A stretch of DNA of 64,000 nucleotides from an uncultured bacterium (GTDB lineage: Bacteria; Planctomycetota; GCA-002687715): positions 39,604 through 103,603 of the forward strand of contig CADEGH010000019.1 of the NCBI GenBank assembly GCA_902826835.1. The letters are read 5' to 3'. Both the position numbers and the translations under genes were made by a program. Shown one piece after another: positions 25,578 to 35,088 of the stretch. A model generated the notes under the pieces. That model was not told the origin of the DNA. It searched no databases and saw nothing but the letters and a program-made list of their open reading frames with translations. Numbering within the stretch: the stretch's first letter is position 1; each line of letters starts with the position of its first letter.

Positions 25578-27641
25578 ATGCCGAGCGCCGCGATCGAGTC
25601 CAGTTGCACGCATTGCGGTTTGCCGGTGCGCGGCGGGACGATCGACCCCGGCCGGCCGCGATTCTGCTGCATCGGGTGCCGCCTCGCGGCGGCCATTTCG
25701 GGCGGCCCCGAGCGGGTGCACGGTCTCGCCGAGGCTCGCCTGTTCTTTTCCGCGGTCTTGGCCATGGGGGTCATGACCTTCAGTCTGATCCTCTACTCCG
25801 ACCCCGCGCTGAACGAGGTGGTCGCGGAGGGGGAACTCGCCCTGCGGCGATTCGGTCAGGTCTTCCTCGCAGTCCTTTCGCTCCCCGTCTTCTTTCTGCT
25901 CGGCGTTCCCATGCTTGAGGGCGCGATCCTCGACTTGAGGGCGCGCCGCGTCCGCATGGACGGGTTGATCATCCTCGCGGTGCTGTCCGCGATGTTGTTG
26001 TCGCTGATCCACACCGTGCAGGGCCACGGCGCGGTGTACTGGGAGACCGCAGTCGTCGTGCTGGTGCTGATCACGCTCGGTCGACGGCTCGAAGCACACG
26101 CCCGCACGAAGGGAAAAGACGCCGCCCAGGCCATGCTCGCGACGTTGCCCGAGGTCACCCATCGCCTCACCGCCCAGGGAACCACCGAACCGCTCCGCCC
26201 GGATTCCCTTCTCGTGGGTGACACCGTGGTGGTTCGCCCCGGGGAAGCCCTTCCCGCCGATGTCGAAATCACCGAGGGCGCGAGCGACGTTCGGGCGGCG
26301 CACCTCACCGGCGAGGAGGCCCCCCAAAGCGTCGACGTCGGGGACCGGGTCCTCGCGGGCACCACGAATCTGACGGGACTTCTGAAGGGCCGCGTCCTCG
26401 CCCCCGCTCGGGGCGGAAGCCTCGGACGCATCCTTGCCCTCCTCGAAGCCCCGCTGCCCACCACGCGGGCCCTGCGCATCGTGGACCGATTGGCCGGCGC
26501 CCTCGCCGGCTTTGCCATCGTCCTTGCTCTCACCGGAGGGGTGCTTCGCTACCGCGAAGCCGGAACTCTGCCGGCCCTCCAAGTCGCCCTGGCGACACTC
26601 CTCGTCGCGTGCCCCTGTGCGCTCGGGTTGGCGATTCCACTCGCCTATCGCGCCATGCGCGCGGCCTTGGCGCGGCAGGGCATACTCGTGCACGACCCCG
26701 TTGCCTTGGAAGTTCTTCCGAGAGTCCGTCACGTCGCGGTGGACAAGACGGGAACTCTCACGGAAGCCGACGCCCTGCACTGGATCGGCCGAAGCGGAGA
26801 TGTGAAGGCCTTGGCGGCACTCGACGCGCTCGTCCTCCACTCCGGACATGCCCTCGGTCACGCGGTCGATTCCAGCCAAGCTCTCCCGCCGCCGCAGGCA
26901 CTTGAGCTAATACCCGGGCAGGGGGTTCGCGGCAAAGTCGAGGGTGAGGAGTGGATCGTCGGCCGGCCGGAATGGGTGCGGTCCCTGATCCGCGGCAGCG
27001 AGAACGGGTTTGCCGAAGCACTACGCGAGTGGGCCGAGCGCGGGGCTTCTCTGGTGGCCGCGGCGCAGGGGGGGGAGATCCGCGCCGTGGCCGCCGCGAT
27101 GGCACCACTGCGACCGGGCGCGGCGGCCGCGTTTTTGGCGCTCCAAGCCAGTCGATGCGAAGTGCGGATCTTGTCGGGTGACCGCCAGAGCGCCGTCCAG
27201 AGTCTGGCCGCGGCGCTCGGCGTCGCCAGCGACGGGGAACTGACTCCACTGGGCAAAGTCGGCAAGCTTGAGGCGCTGCGCGAACAGGGGCACTGCGTGG
27301 CCATGGTCGGCGACGGAGTCAACGATGCCCCGGCCCTGCACGCGGCCGACGTGAGCATTGCCATTTCCAGCGGTACTCAGGCCGCGCGTTCCGAGGCCCA
27401 AATCGAGATCCTCGGCGACGACTTTCGGGCCTTGCCGCGACTCTTCGAGGGCGCGAGACGGCTTCGGCGTACCGTGCGCGGCAACTTGGCGTGGACCGTC
27501 CTCTACAACAGCGCCGCGGTGGTCGTGGCGGCTCTCGGTCACTTGCATCCTCTCGTCGCCGTCGCCGTGATGATCCTGTCGAGCGCGGCCGTCAGCTTCC
27601 GGTCTTTCCGCCTCCTCGAGTTTGGGAAGGCAAGCCCGTGA
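25578..27641 (+). CDS. ccoI: CcoI/FixI-type copper-transporting P-type ATPase
   Basis: 687 residues from ATG 25578; a GTG at 25551 is possible but less typical. The N-terminus has the CcoI cysteine pattern: C10-x2-C13 and FCCIGC (30-34). Later come TGE (244), the metal site CPC (345-347), the phosphorylated Asp in DKTGT (389-393), and GDGVNDAP in the hinge. Its role is copper delivery across the inner membrane for assembly of the CuB centre of cbb3 oxidase. It sits within the operon, sharing its stop with the next GTG (GTGA). There is no separate full heavy-metal-associated domain. Confidence 0.88.
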   Translation: MPSAAIESSCTHCGLPVRGGTIDPGRPRFCCIGCRLAAAISGGPERVHGLAEARLFFSAVLAMGVMTFSLILYSDPALNEVVAEGELALRRFGQVFLAVLSLPVFFLLGVPMLEGAILDLRARRVRMDGLIILAVLSAMLLSLIHTVQGHGAVYWETAVVVLVLITLGRRLEAHARTKGKDAAQAMLATLPEVTHRLTAQGTTEPLRPDSLLVGDTVVVRPGEALPADVEITEGASDVRAAHLTGEEAPQSVDVGDRVLAGTTNLTGLLKGRVLAPARGGSLGRILALLEAPLPTTRALRIVDRLAGALAGFAIVLALTGGVLRYREAGTLPALQVALATLLVACPCALGLAIPLAYRAMRAALARQGILVHDPVALEVLPRVRHVAVDKTGTLTEADALHWIGRSGDVKALAALDALVLHSGHALGHAVDSSQALPPPQALELIPGQGVRGKVEGEEWIVGRPEWVRSLIRGSENGFAEALREWAERGASLVAAAQGGEIRAVAAAMAPLRPGAAAAFLALQASRCEVRILSGDRQSAVQSLAAALGVASDGELTPLGKVGKLEALREQGHCVAMVGDGVNDAPALHAADVSIAISSGTQAARSEAQIEILGDDFRALPRLFEGARRLRRTVRGNLAWTVLYNSAAVVVAALGHLHPLVAVAVMILSSAAVSFRSFRLLEFGKASP

Positions 27642-28324
27642 CCCCGACCTCCATCGTCGCCCTCGCGTTCGGACTCGGGCTCGCCAACGCGCTCCACTGC
27701 GCCTCGATGTGCGGGCCGTTCGCGTTCCAAGCCCACCGCCTGGGTGGACTGAAAAGCCTGGTGCTCTATTGGCTGGGGAAATCCTGCACCTACGCCTTCT
27801 TGGGAGCGTTGGCGGGTTCTGCTCTCGCGTGGGTCAAGGGCCCCCTCGTTCCGAGGGCCCAGGCGGCGTTGAGCCTCCTCACCGCCGCGTTGCTCCTCTT
27901 GGCCGCGTGGCGGGTGGCCTTCCCCAAGCGGGTGCTCGGGGCGAGACCCAATCCGCTCTCAACTCTCTACCGATCCGTCGGATCCTTAGTGCAGGGCTTG
28001 CCTCCGCATCGTCGCAGCTTCGGACTCGGAGTCACGAGCGGCCTCCTCCCCTGTGGAGTCTTGGGCATCGCGTTTCTGCAAGCGGCCGCAACCGGAACTC
28101 CGTGGAGAGGATCGCTCAGCCTCGTCGCATTCGGCGTCGGCACCTTGCCAGCCCTGATCTTGGCCGCTCTCGTCGCGAGTCGATTGCAGTCGGCCCTGAG
28201 ACCGGCCCATGCCAAGGTGCTGCTCGTCACCCTGCTCTTGGGCGTTGCGATCATCACGGGCCTGCGCGCGCGGAGCGGACTCGCCCCGAACGCGTCCCTG
28301 GAGTCCCCCGCTTGTTGCCACTGA
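27638..28324 (+). CDS. SafE/TauE-like (DsbD-type) membrane protein of cbb3 cluster
   Basis: 228 residues from GTG 27638 (GTGA overlap with ccoI). Six hydrophobic helices. The first has HCASMCGPF, and the fourth has GVTSGLLPCGVLGIAFLQA. This paired Cys pattern marks the 'sulfite exporter/urease accessory UreH-like' family that regularly follows ccoI/ccoS. In such clusters it is thought to help copper or redox steps of cytochrome oxidase maturation. The exact role is unknown. The tail ends CCH. Confidence 0.78.
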   Translation: MTPTSIVALAFGLGLANALHCASMCGPFAFQAHRLGGLKSLVLYWLGKSCTYAFLGALAGSALAWVKGPLVPRAQAALSLLTAALLLLAAWRVAFPKRVLGARPNPLSTLYRSVGSLVQGLPPHRRSFGLGVTSGLLPCGVLGIAFLQAAATGTPWRGSLSLVAFGVGTLPALILAALVASRLQSALRPAHAKVLLVTLLLGVAIITGLRARSGLAPNASLESPACCH

Positions 28325-28338
28325 AGGACGAAGATCGG

Positions 28339-29214
28339 GTGCGGCTTCTGAGCGCAGTTGCCAAACGGAGCACGAGCTTCGAGGCCATCCGAGTCGTTAC
28401 GATGACTCTGTCCTTGGCAATCGTCGCCGCAGTGCCCCTCATGGGAATCGTGCGGATCGACCTTTGGCAGGGGCATCATCTTCGCCTGCAGGAAGGGGTC
28501 GACGGAATTGGCGCCCTGAAGGGCATGGTGATTGCCCTCTCCATCCTCTACGGCTTCACCTTCCTCACGAACATGGTGGTGGGCCGATTCTTCTGTGGCT
28601 TTGGCTGCCCGGTCGGCTACGTGAGCCGCCTCGGCGAGAAGGTCGATCGAGCGCGCAAAACGCGGTGGCTTCGCTGGCTCGAACACTTGCGCGGCGCCGG
28701 ATTTGTCGCAGCGTTCGTGGCGGCGGTCATGCTCTGGTGGGTCGATCCCCGAGTCCTCCTCGATGGGAGCCTGAGAGCCCGAATCCTGACTCTCGGAATC
28801 TGGGCCGCGCTTTCGGCCGGAGGTTTCTTCCACGCATTTTGGTGGCGGTTCGCCTTCTGCGTGAAGGCCTGCCCCATCGGCCTCTATTACCGCTATGTCA
28901 CTTCGAAGGCTCCGGTCGGCATCGTCTTCAACGAATCCCCGTCGAAGTGCATCGAGTGTGGGGCTTGCGAGACGATCTGTCCTGTCGACCTCGATCCCAA
29001 GCGACTCGGCGAGTCTCTGGTAGTCCGAGATTCAGACGGATACGAGGACGAACGATACGGCGACGCCGAGTGCCTGCGCTGCGGAGACTGCGTGGCCGCG
29101 TGTCTCCTGGTGTTCGCGAAGCGGCAGGGCGAAGTTGCCCCTCTGCGCATCGGTCGGCTGACCCCACACAAGCATGAGACGCCCACGGCGAACCAATCCA
29201 AGATCAGCGCCTGA
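28339..29214 (+). CDS. NapH/CcoG-like membrane polyferredoxin, short form
   Basis: 291 residues. Start is uncertain: GTG 28339 has AAGGA 10 bases upstream, and TTG 28315 is an alternative overlapping the previous gene. Membrane helices alternate with cysteine motifs: FCGFGCPVGY, FCVKACPIG, then two 4Fe-4S sites C-I-E-C-G-A-C-x3-C-P and C-L-R-C-G-D-C-x3-C. CcoG (FixG) in other cbb3 operons is a copper/Cu(II)-reducing assembly factor of ~480 residues with a C-terminal Ig-like domain. That domain is absent here, so the protein is closer to NapH in size. The role in oxidase assembly is inferred from position. Confidence 0.78.
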   Translation: MRLLSAVAKRSTSFEAIRVVTMTLSLAIVAAVPLMGIVRIDLWQGHHLRLQEGVDGIGALKGMVIALSILYGFTFLTNMVVGRFFCGFGCPVGYVSRLGEKVDRARKTRWLRWLEHLRGAGFVAAFVAAVMLWWVDPRVLLDGSLRARILTLGIWAALSAGGFFHAFWWRFAFCVKACPIGLYYRYVTSKAPVGIVFNESPSKCIECGACETICPVDLDPKRLGESLVVRDSDGYEDERYGDAECLRCGDCVAACLLVFAKRQGEVAPLRIGRLTPHKHETPTANQSKISA

Positions 29215-29293
29215 AAGTGGCTGGGCAGGAATTCGGCGGTTTTCTCGCCGGCCGCGTTTCCCGAGTCCGCGGGGAGACGTAACTTCGTCCGGA

Positions 29294-30817
29294 ATGTTCG
29301 CTGATCTCTATCCTCGGTTGCTCGCCTACAGCGACATCACCGACGTGGACCTGGCGCTCCTCCGCGAGCTCAGTCCGCGGATGGCGCCCGCCTTTCCGGG
29401 CATCATCGACGACTTCTACCGGCGCGCGCTTACGGAACCCGTCACTCGGAGGGTTCTCAAGAACGCGGACATGATTGCGCGGCTGCGCCAGAGCTTCCTC
29501 GAATGGCTGCACGACCTCTTCGAGCGACCGCGAGACTCTAGCTACGTCGAACGCCGCCTCGCGATCGGGCGCAATCACGTCGAGGTAGGGCTTCCCCCCA
29601 TTTTTGTGTTCAGCGCGATGGGACCAGTGCGCATGGCGCTCGAAACCGCGGTCTTGGCACTCCATGACCTTTCGGACGAAACGAGACGCCGCGCTTGCCG
29701 AGCGATCCACGTCACGCTCGACCTCGATCTCGGCCTCATCTCCGGTTCCTACCATGAAATCGAGAAGTACCGGGACCTCGTGGACACGAGCCCGGACATG
29801 ATCGGCTATTGCGATTCCGCCGGCCGCATTTTCGAAGCCAACCGAACCCTCTACGAGAGACTGGGGATCCGACGGGTCGACCTCGTGCAAAAGACCCTGG
29901 TCGAGCTCTCCTCCCCCGAGTCCTCCCCGCAAGTGGCCCTGCTCCTTCGCGGGGTGTTCGACGGGCAGCGAACCCGGGCCGAATTCCGGCTGCACGCCGC
30001 AGACGGGGAAGCGCTCGACGTGGAGGCCATTGCCATCCCCCACTCCGACCCGGTTACCCGCACCATCGATCACGGGCGGATTTACCTGCGAGACATCACC
30101 GAGCGCCGCCGGATAGCCCGAGACTTGTTGGAAAAGCAGAGCCTGGTCCGATTGGGCGAGATGGCCGCGGTCGTGGCGCACGAGGTGAAAAACCCGCTCG
30201 CGGGAATTTCCGGCGCACTTCGGGTCATCGAGGAGAGCTTGCCTCCGGGAAATCCCCATGGCCCCATCATCGAAGAGATCGTGGCCAGGCTGCTCGCTCT
30301 CAACGAAACGGTCGACGATTTATTGTTGTACGCCCGACCTCGTCGGCCGCTGCCGATTCTCACGGATCTTTCGATTCTCATCGGCGAAGCAGTGGAGCTC
30401 ATCCGACGGGATTCCCAGTTCGACGGCATCCGGATCGGAGTCGACGCACCTTCCATGGTGGCCGCGGTCGACCCCGAGATGCTGAAGCCCGTGATCTACA
30501 ATCTGCTCGTCAACGCCGCACAATCGCTCTCGGGAATCATCCGATCCGGACGGGATCCGGAGATCCGCATCACTTTGCGCAAGCAGGATCGCCTGATCCT
30601 GATTGACGTGGACGACTCCGGACCCGGCATTCCGCAGGATCACCGCGATCGGGTATTCGAGCCGTTTTTCACCACCAAGCGCAGCGGCAACGGGCTCGGC
30701 CTCTCCATCGCCTACCGAGTCGTGCAATTGCACGGCGGCCGCATCGAAGTGCTCGACTCGGAGATTGAAGGTGCGCGCCTCCGGCTGACTCTGCCGGAGG
30801 ACGGCCCCCCCGCCTAA
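29294..30817 (+). CDS. Globin-coupled sensor histidine kinase
   Basis: 507 residues from ATG 29294. Residues ~1-155 form a protoglobin-type sensor domain; RNHVEVGLPP gives the proximal haem His at 95. A PAS domain follows (~160-270, LVDTSPDMIGYCDSAGRIFEAN). HisKA has HEVKNPLAG with the phospho-His at 296. The HATPase domain has NLLVNAAQSL, DDSGPGIP and GNGLGLSIAYRVVQLHGG. There is no membrane segment, so it is cytoplasmic. It should bind O2 or NO at haem and alter autophosphorylation, as in characterised globin-coupled kinases. It lies behind the cbb3 operon and is convergent, with zero gap, to an NtrC-type regulator, its probable partner. Confidence 0.85.
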   Translation: MFADLYPRLLAYSDITDVDLALLRELSPRMAPAFPGIIDDFYRRALTEPVTRRVLKNADMIARLRQSFLEWLHDLFERPRDSSYVERRLAIGRNHVEVGLPPIFVFSAMGPVRMALETAVLALHDLSDETRRRACRAIHVTLDLDLGLISGSYHEIEKYRDLVDTSPDMIGYCDSAGRIFEANRTLYERLGIRRVDLVQKTLVELSSPESSPQVALLLRGVFDGQRTRAEFRLHAADGEALDVEAIAIPHSDPVTRTIDHGRIYLRDITERRRIARDLLEKQSLVRLGEMAAVVAHEVKNPLAGISGALRVIEESLPPGNPHGPIIEEIVARLLALNETVDDLLLYARPRRPLPILTDLSILIGEAVELIRRDSQFDGIRIGVDAPSMVAAVDPEMLKPVIYNLLVNAAQSLSGIIRSGRDPEIRITLRKQDRLILIDVDDSGPGIPQDHRDRVFEPFFTTKRSGNGLGLSIAYRVVQLHGGRIEVLDSEIEGARLRLTLPEDGPPA

Positions 30818-32260
30818 TTATTCGAGATGGAACTTCTCGAGGCGGTAGCGCAGTTGATCGCGCGAAATACCGAGGAGCTTCGCCGCCTTGGTTTGATTGC
30901 CTTCGGCGCGATCCAATGCTTGCTGGACCAAGTCCCGCTCCACCTCGGCAAGGACCAAGCCGTCGGGTGGGAGATGGAAGCGCCCCGAACCGACCTCCTT
31001 GAGCGTCGGAGTCGTGGCCACCGGAATCTCGGCGGCATGATTCGAGACAGGGAACGCAGGGGCGACAGAAGCCGGGCTGGCTACCTCGGACGGAAGGTCT
31101 CCCAAATCCAGGCGATCGCTGCGGGTCAGGATCATCGCCCGCTCGATCACATTGCGCAGCTCCCGCACGTTTCCCGGCCAGGCGTGGCGGAGCAGAACCG
31201 CCTCGGCTCCCTTGGTGAGGCCGCGGATCGAACGACGGAATTCCCGATTGTACCGATCGATGAAGAGACTCGCGAGCGGCAGGATGTCGTCGGGCCGTGA
31301 GCGCAGGGGCGGCACGACCAGAGGAATGACGGCCAATCGATAATAGAGATCCTGACGGAATTGCCCATCGCGGACCGCCGATTCGAGGTCGCGGTTCGTC
31401 GCGGCCAAAATGCGCACGTCCACACGAATGTCCGCGGTGCCACCGACGCGGCGAATGGCTTTTTCCTCGAGGAAGCGCAGGAGCTTCCCTTGGAGGTTCA
31501 CCGACATGTCGCCGATCTCATCGAGGAAAACGGTGCCGCCGTGGGCGAGTTCGAGCAGGCCTGACTTTCTCGCCTTGGCGTCGGTGAAGGCACCACGTTC
31601 GTAGCCGAAGAGCTCGCTCTCGAGGAGCTGATCCGGCAGGGCGGTGCAGGTGATGTTTTGGAACGCGGCCTTCGCGCGTCGGCTCGTGGCGTGGATCAAA
31701 CGCGCCAGCACGTCCTTGCCGGTTCCGTTTTCCCCCCGCAGGAGGATCGTCGACGACGCCACCTCGTTCACGCGCTTGATCGTCTCGAGGAGGGCCCGCA
31801 TCTCCGGGCTTTCCGCGATGACCATGGGCGCGCTGTCGTCGCTCCCGGTCGACTGGCGGAGTCGATCCACCTCCCGTCGGAGTGCGGTTCGCTCCAGCCC
31901 CTTTTTTACGTGCAACATCAGCTCTTCTTGGTCGAAGGGCTTGTTCACGTACATGAATGCGCCCAAGCGCATGGCCAGGACCGCGTTTTCGACCGTGGAG
32001 AACGCGGTCATCAAGATGACGACGACCTCGGGCGAGTCCACCACGATCTCGCGCAGAATGTCGAGTCCGGAGGCGTCGGGCAGGCGGAAGTCGAGCAGGA
32101 CCAGGTCGGGTCGGAAGCTCTGCACGAGTTCCCGTCCCTTGGCACCCGTCTCGGCTTCCGCGACCTCGTAGTGCTCCCGCTCGAGCCGGGACCGGAGGGC
32201 GAAGCGAATCAGCCGTTCGTCCTCGATGATGAGAATGCGCTCGCGCACTTCCGGCGACAT
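30818..32260 (-). CDS. NtrC-family sigma-54-dependent response regulator
   Basis: 480 residues. Receiver domain 1-125 with phospho-acceptor Asp57 (LVLLDFRLPD). AAA+ domain ~145-380: Walker A GENGTGKD (176-183), sigma-54 loop GAFTDA (223-228, Asp in place of the second Gly of GAFTGA) and Walker B GGTVFLDEIGD. Fis-type HTH at the C-terminus (NQTKAAKLLGISRDQLRYRLEK). It activates RpoN promoters. The likely input is the adjacent globin-coupled kinase, and the likely target is the -24/-12 promoter at 21747 ahead of the cbb3 operon. Both links are inference. Its stop TAA abuts the kinase stop as TAATTA. Confidence 0.88.
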   Translation of the reverse strand: MSPEVRERILIIEDERLIRFALRSRLEREHYEVAEAETGAKGRELVQSFRPDLVLLDFRLPDASGLDILREIVVDSPEVVVILMTAFSTVENAVLAMRLGAFMYVNKPFDQEELMLHVKKGLERTALRREVDRLRQSTGSDDSAPMVIAESPEMRALLETIKRVNEVASSTILLRGENGTGKDVLARLIHATSRRAKAAFQNITCTALPDQLLESELFGYERGAFTDAKARKSGLLELAHGGTVFLDEIGDMSVNLQGKLLRFLEEKAIRRVGGTADIRVDVRILAATNRDLESAVRDGQFRQDLYYRLAVIPLVVPPLRSRPDDILPLASLFIDRYNREFRRSIRGLTKGAEAVLLRHAWPGNVRELRNVIERAMILTRSDRLDLGDLPSEVASPASVAPAFPVSNHAAEIPVATTPTLKEVGSGRFHLPPDGLVLAEVERDLVQQALDRAEGNQTKAAKLLGISRDQLRYRLEKFHLE

Positions 32261-32296
32261 GGCGAGAGTCTAACCCCGGGGCGCGATTATGCGACT

Positions 32297-32914
32297 CTAG
32301 CGCGCGAGTTTGAGCAGGAGAGGCCCGGGATCCGACGGTCCAAAATCGAGCTGCCCCCGGCCGGCGCGAGGATGGTGGGCTCGAACCTGACCCTGCGCCA
32401 CCGGAAGTCCCGCGAACGCAAATCGGCCATCCGGACCGGTCACCACAAAAAACGGGTGGTCGAGGAAAGCGACTGGCGCCTGCAGTTCCATGTGGACGTC
32501 GCAGCGAATCGTGGCGGTGCCAATCTCCTCGTGGATTGGGAGAAGGTGGGCGGGCACGATCTCCCCGTCCCCGACGTTGATATTCCAATCCCCGTTCCGC
32601 CGGCTCTTGACGTGGATCGAATGGGCTTCGCCGCTCCGATTTTCGATCATCCACGGCTGCCCGAGTCTCACCACGACATAAGAAGGATCGATCCCGGAGC
32701 CGGTGAACGTGCTCCGCACGGGATCGCTCGGGCGCGGCCAATCCCGGCTCGCAAGTCCCTCGATGGTCACGAGCGCTCCCTCGATGGCTTTTCCATCCTG
32801 GTCCACCACCACTCCCGCGAGTCCCGGACCAGTCGTCTGCAAAGGAGTCGAGGGCTCATTCGCACACGACGCCACCATCACGAAGACTCCCAGCCATCCA
32901 CATTTGCCAAGCAT
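32297..32914 (-). CDS. Lipoprotein with carboxypeptidase-regulatory/cupredoxin-like domain
   Basis: 205 residues. Signal with lipobox VASC (Cys17). Residues ~30-60 look like a carboxypeptidase regulatory (CnaB-like) strand pair (GVVVDQDGKAIEGALVTIEG). The middle has SIHVKS and RCDVHMELQAPVAFLDHPFFVVTGPDGRF, where His, Cys, His and Met could form a type-1 copper site as in 'methylamine-utilisation/plastocyanin-like' exported proteins. An electron-carrier role is possible. It is encoded between gnd and the response regulator on the same strand, with gaps of 36 and 54 bases. Confidence 0.65.
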   Translation of the reverse strand: MLGKCGWLGVFVMVASCANEPSTPLQTTGPGLAGVVVDQDGKAIEGALVTIEGLASRDWPRPSDPVRSTFTGSGIDPSYVVVRLGQPWMIENRSGEAHSIHVKSRRNGDWNINVGDGEIVPAHLLPIHEEIGTATIRCDVHMELQAPVAFLDHPFFVVTGPDGRFAFAGLPVAQGQVRAHHPRAGRGQLDFGPSDPGPLLLKLAR

Positions 32915-32968
32915 GAGGGCGCTCCTGACGAGCCGATTGGAAACGGAATTTCCGCCTCCGCACGGATC

Positions 32969-34390
32969 CTATGGGTTCCAGCCGAGATGTGCGAGCGGTG
33001 CCCCCGGCTCATCGACCAGATGCAAACCATGGGCCCCGAAGGAATCCCGTTGCGCTTGGATCAAGGACTGCGGCAATTTGGCGGATCGGAGCGTGTCCAG
33101 GAGCGCGAGCGCCGCGGAGAGCGCCGGTACCGGCACCGCCCAGGCCACCGCCCGGCCGACCACCCGGCGCAGCGAATCCAGGTGTCGGGTCACGAGAATT
33201 CGGAAGGCATTGGCCAAGAGTGGATGATCCGAGCTCGCCATCTCGGGGGCGGAGGGCAGCAACTCGTCGAGCAGCCGAGACCGCAGAATGCAGCCAGCCG
33301 TCCACACGCGGAGTGTCTCCGGCAAATCAATGCCGAGTTTCCACTCCCGGGACGCCGCCGTGCAGAGCGACAGGCCTTGCGCCAGGCCCGCCGCCCGACC
33401 CAGGTAGAGCGCCTGATCGAGGTCGCGCTCGAAGCCCGGGTCCGCGCTGAAGCGCGCCATGACCGGAGGCCGGGGAAGGGAATATCCGGCGCGCAAACTT
33501 CGGAGCCCCGACACTCCCCGCCCTTCGAGCGCCGCATGGAGGATTGAAACCGGCATGCTCAATTCGAGGGCAATCTCCGACGTCCACCTCCCGGTGCCCT
33601 TCTGGCCCGCCTCATCCAACACGCGGTCTAACTGCAATCCGCCGGTTTTTTGGTCCTTCACTTGCAGGATCTGCGCCGTGAGGTCGACGAGAAAGCCTCC
33701 ATGCCTTCCGGCGGACAAGTCACGAAACACCCGGCCGAGTTCGGGATCCGGATAACCGAGCCCACGCCGCAAGAGATCCATGCTCTCGGCAATGAGCTGC
33801 ATATCGCCATACTCGATGCCGTTGTGCACCATCTTCACGAAGTGGCCGGCCCCGTCTCCGCCGACCCGTCCAAAACACGGTCCGTGGGGTCCGCGAGCCG
33901 CGATTTTCTCCAGAACCGGAGCCACGAGCCGATGGGCGTCGGATTCCCCACCGAACATGAGCGCCGGGCCGTGACGAGCCCCCTCCTCGCCGCCCGAAGT
34001 GCCCACCCCGAGGAACCGCACTTGGAAGCGACGCGCTCGTTCCGCGCGGCGGAGAGTATCTCGGAAATGCGAATTGCCGCCGTCCATCACAATGTCGCCG
34101 GGATCGAGGGCGGGCAGCACACGATCCAGCATCTCGTCGACCGGACCACCGGCTTTGACGAGCATGTAGATCCGCCGCGGTCGCGCCAGCGCGCCGATGA
34201 AGGTCTCGATAGGTCCGGTCGGGACTATGGGCCAATCCGCCGCTTCCCCGGCCAAGGCGTCCGCGACCTCGCCCTCGTCTCGATTCCAAACCGCGGTCGG
34301 AATTCCCTTCTCGGCGGCATTGAGCGCCAAATTGCGACCCATGACCGCGAGCCCCATCACGCCCAATTCACAGCGAGGCAAATGGCTCAT
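32969..34390 (-). CDS. gnd: 6-phosphogluconate dehydrogenase (decarboxylating)
   Basis: 473 residues, the usual length of the long (E. coli-type) enzyme. N-terminal NADP fold LGVMGLAVMGRNLALN; MLVKAGGPVDE; GGNSHFRDT. Catalytic segment GAGHFVKMVHNGIEYGDMQLIAE contains the Lys-His-Asn set. It converts 6-phosphogluconate to ribulose 5-phosphate, CO2 and NADPH in the cytoplasm. It is third in the zwf-pgl-gnd operon, its ATG overlapping the pgl stop. Confidence 0.93.
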   Translation of the reverse strand: MSHLPRCELGVMGLAVMGRNLALNAAEKGIPTAVWNRDEGEVADALAGEAADWPIVPTGPIETFIGALARPRRIYMLVKAGGPVDEMLDRVLPALDPGDIVMDGGNSHFRDTLRRAERARRFQVRFLGVGTSGGEEGARHGPALMFGGESDAHRLVAPVLEKIAARGPHGPCFGRVGGDGAGHFVKMVHNGIEYGDMQLIAESMDLLRRGLGYPDPELGRVFRDLSAGRHGGFLVDLTAQILQVKDQKTGGLQLDRVLDEAGQKGTGRWTSEIALELSMPVSILHAALEGRGVSGLRSLRAGYSLPRPPVMARFSADPGFERDLDQALYLGRAAGLAQGLSLCTAASREWKLGIDLPETLRVWTAGCILRSRLLDELLPSAPEMASSDHPLLANAFRILVTRHLDSLRRVVGRAVAWAVPVPALSAALALLDTLRSAKLPQSLIQAQRDSFGAHGLHLVDEPGAPLAHLGWNP

Positions 34391-35088
34391 GTGCTTTCAT
34401 TCCCGGAAAAGAGGGAGGCGGCCGCCTCGTCTATGATCCACTGTGCGTTTCGAATCTGGCGGGCCGGAGTGCGCTCGACCGAACCAACAGGCGACCAGGC
34501 AGCGCGCACCGCCGCGGCTTTGTTCGCGCCGGCCGCGACCACCAGAGTGCTCCGAGCTTCGGCCACGACGCGCGGCGTAATGGTCATACGAGCGACCACA
34601 CCTGCCGGAGATTGGGCCGTCACGACGCGGCGACGGGTTTCCCGGATGGTGGGACTGCCCGGAAACACCGAAGCGTAGTGCCCATCCTCGCCAAGCCCGA
34701 GGATCAGGAGATCCAAATTCTCCGGAAACTCCCGATCGTGCTGGAGCGCGGCGACCTCGCGGTCGAGTCGATCGGCGGGCATCCGGTGCACGTGCTCCCC
34801 GGCGATGCCCAGCGGAGAAAGCAGGCTCGCCCAGGCGAGGGCAGCGTTGCTTTCCGCATGGTCGTGGGGAACGCCACGCTCATCCCCGAACCAAAATCTC
34901 ATTTTGGCCAGAGGCCCCGGGCGCACGGAAAGCTCGGCGACGAGTCGGGGGAAAAACGCTTTGGGCGTGGAACCGCCTGGCAAAGCGATGTGAAAGGCGG
35001 GTTGATTGGAGTTCGGCAATCGACTTACGATCGCCTCGACCACCGAGAATGCCCACGCTTCCTTCGGCACGACCAGTGGCCGATTCAC
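34387..35088 (-). CDS. pgl: 6-phosphogluconolactonase
   Basis: 233 residues from GTG 35088, which overlaps the zwf stop as GTGA. An upstream in-frame start at 35196 would lie deep in zwf and is unlikely. Motifs: [31 protein letters not shown] and [16 protein letters not shown], all typical of the NagB-like Pgl family. It hydrolyses 6-phosphogluconolactone in the oxidative pentose phosphate pathway. It couples to gnd by ATGA. Confidence 0.9.
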   Translation of the reverse strand: MNRPLVVPKEAWAFSVVEAIVSRLPNSNQPAFHIALPGGSTPKAFFPRLVAELSVRPGPLAKMRFWFGDERGVPHDHAESNAALAWASLLSPLGIAGEHVHRMPADRLDREVAALQHDREFPENLDLLILGLGEDGHYASVFPGSPTIRETRRRVVTAQSPAGVVARMTITPRVVAEARSTLVVAAGANKAAAVRAAWSPVGSVERTPARQIRNAQWIIDEAAASLFSGNEST

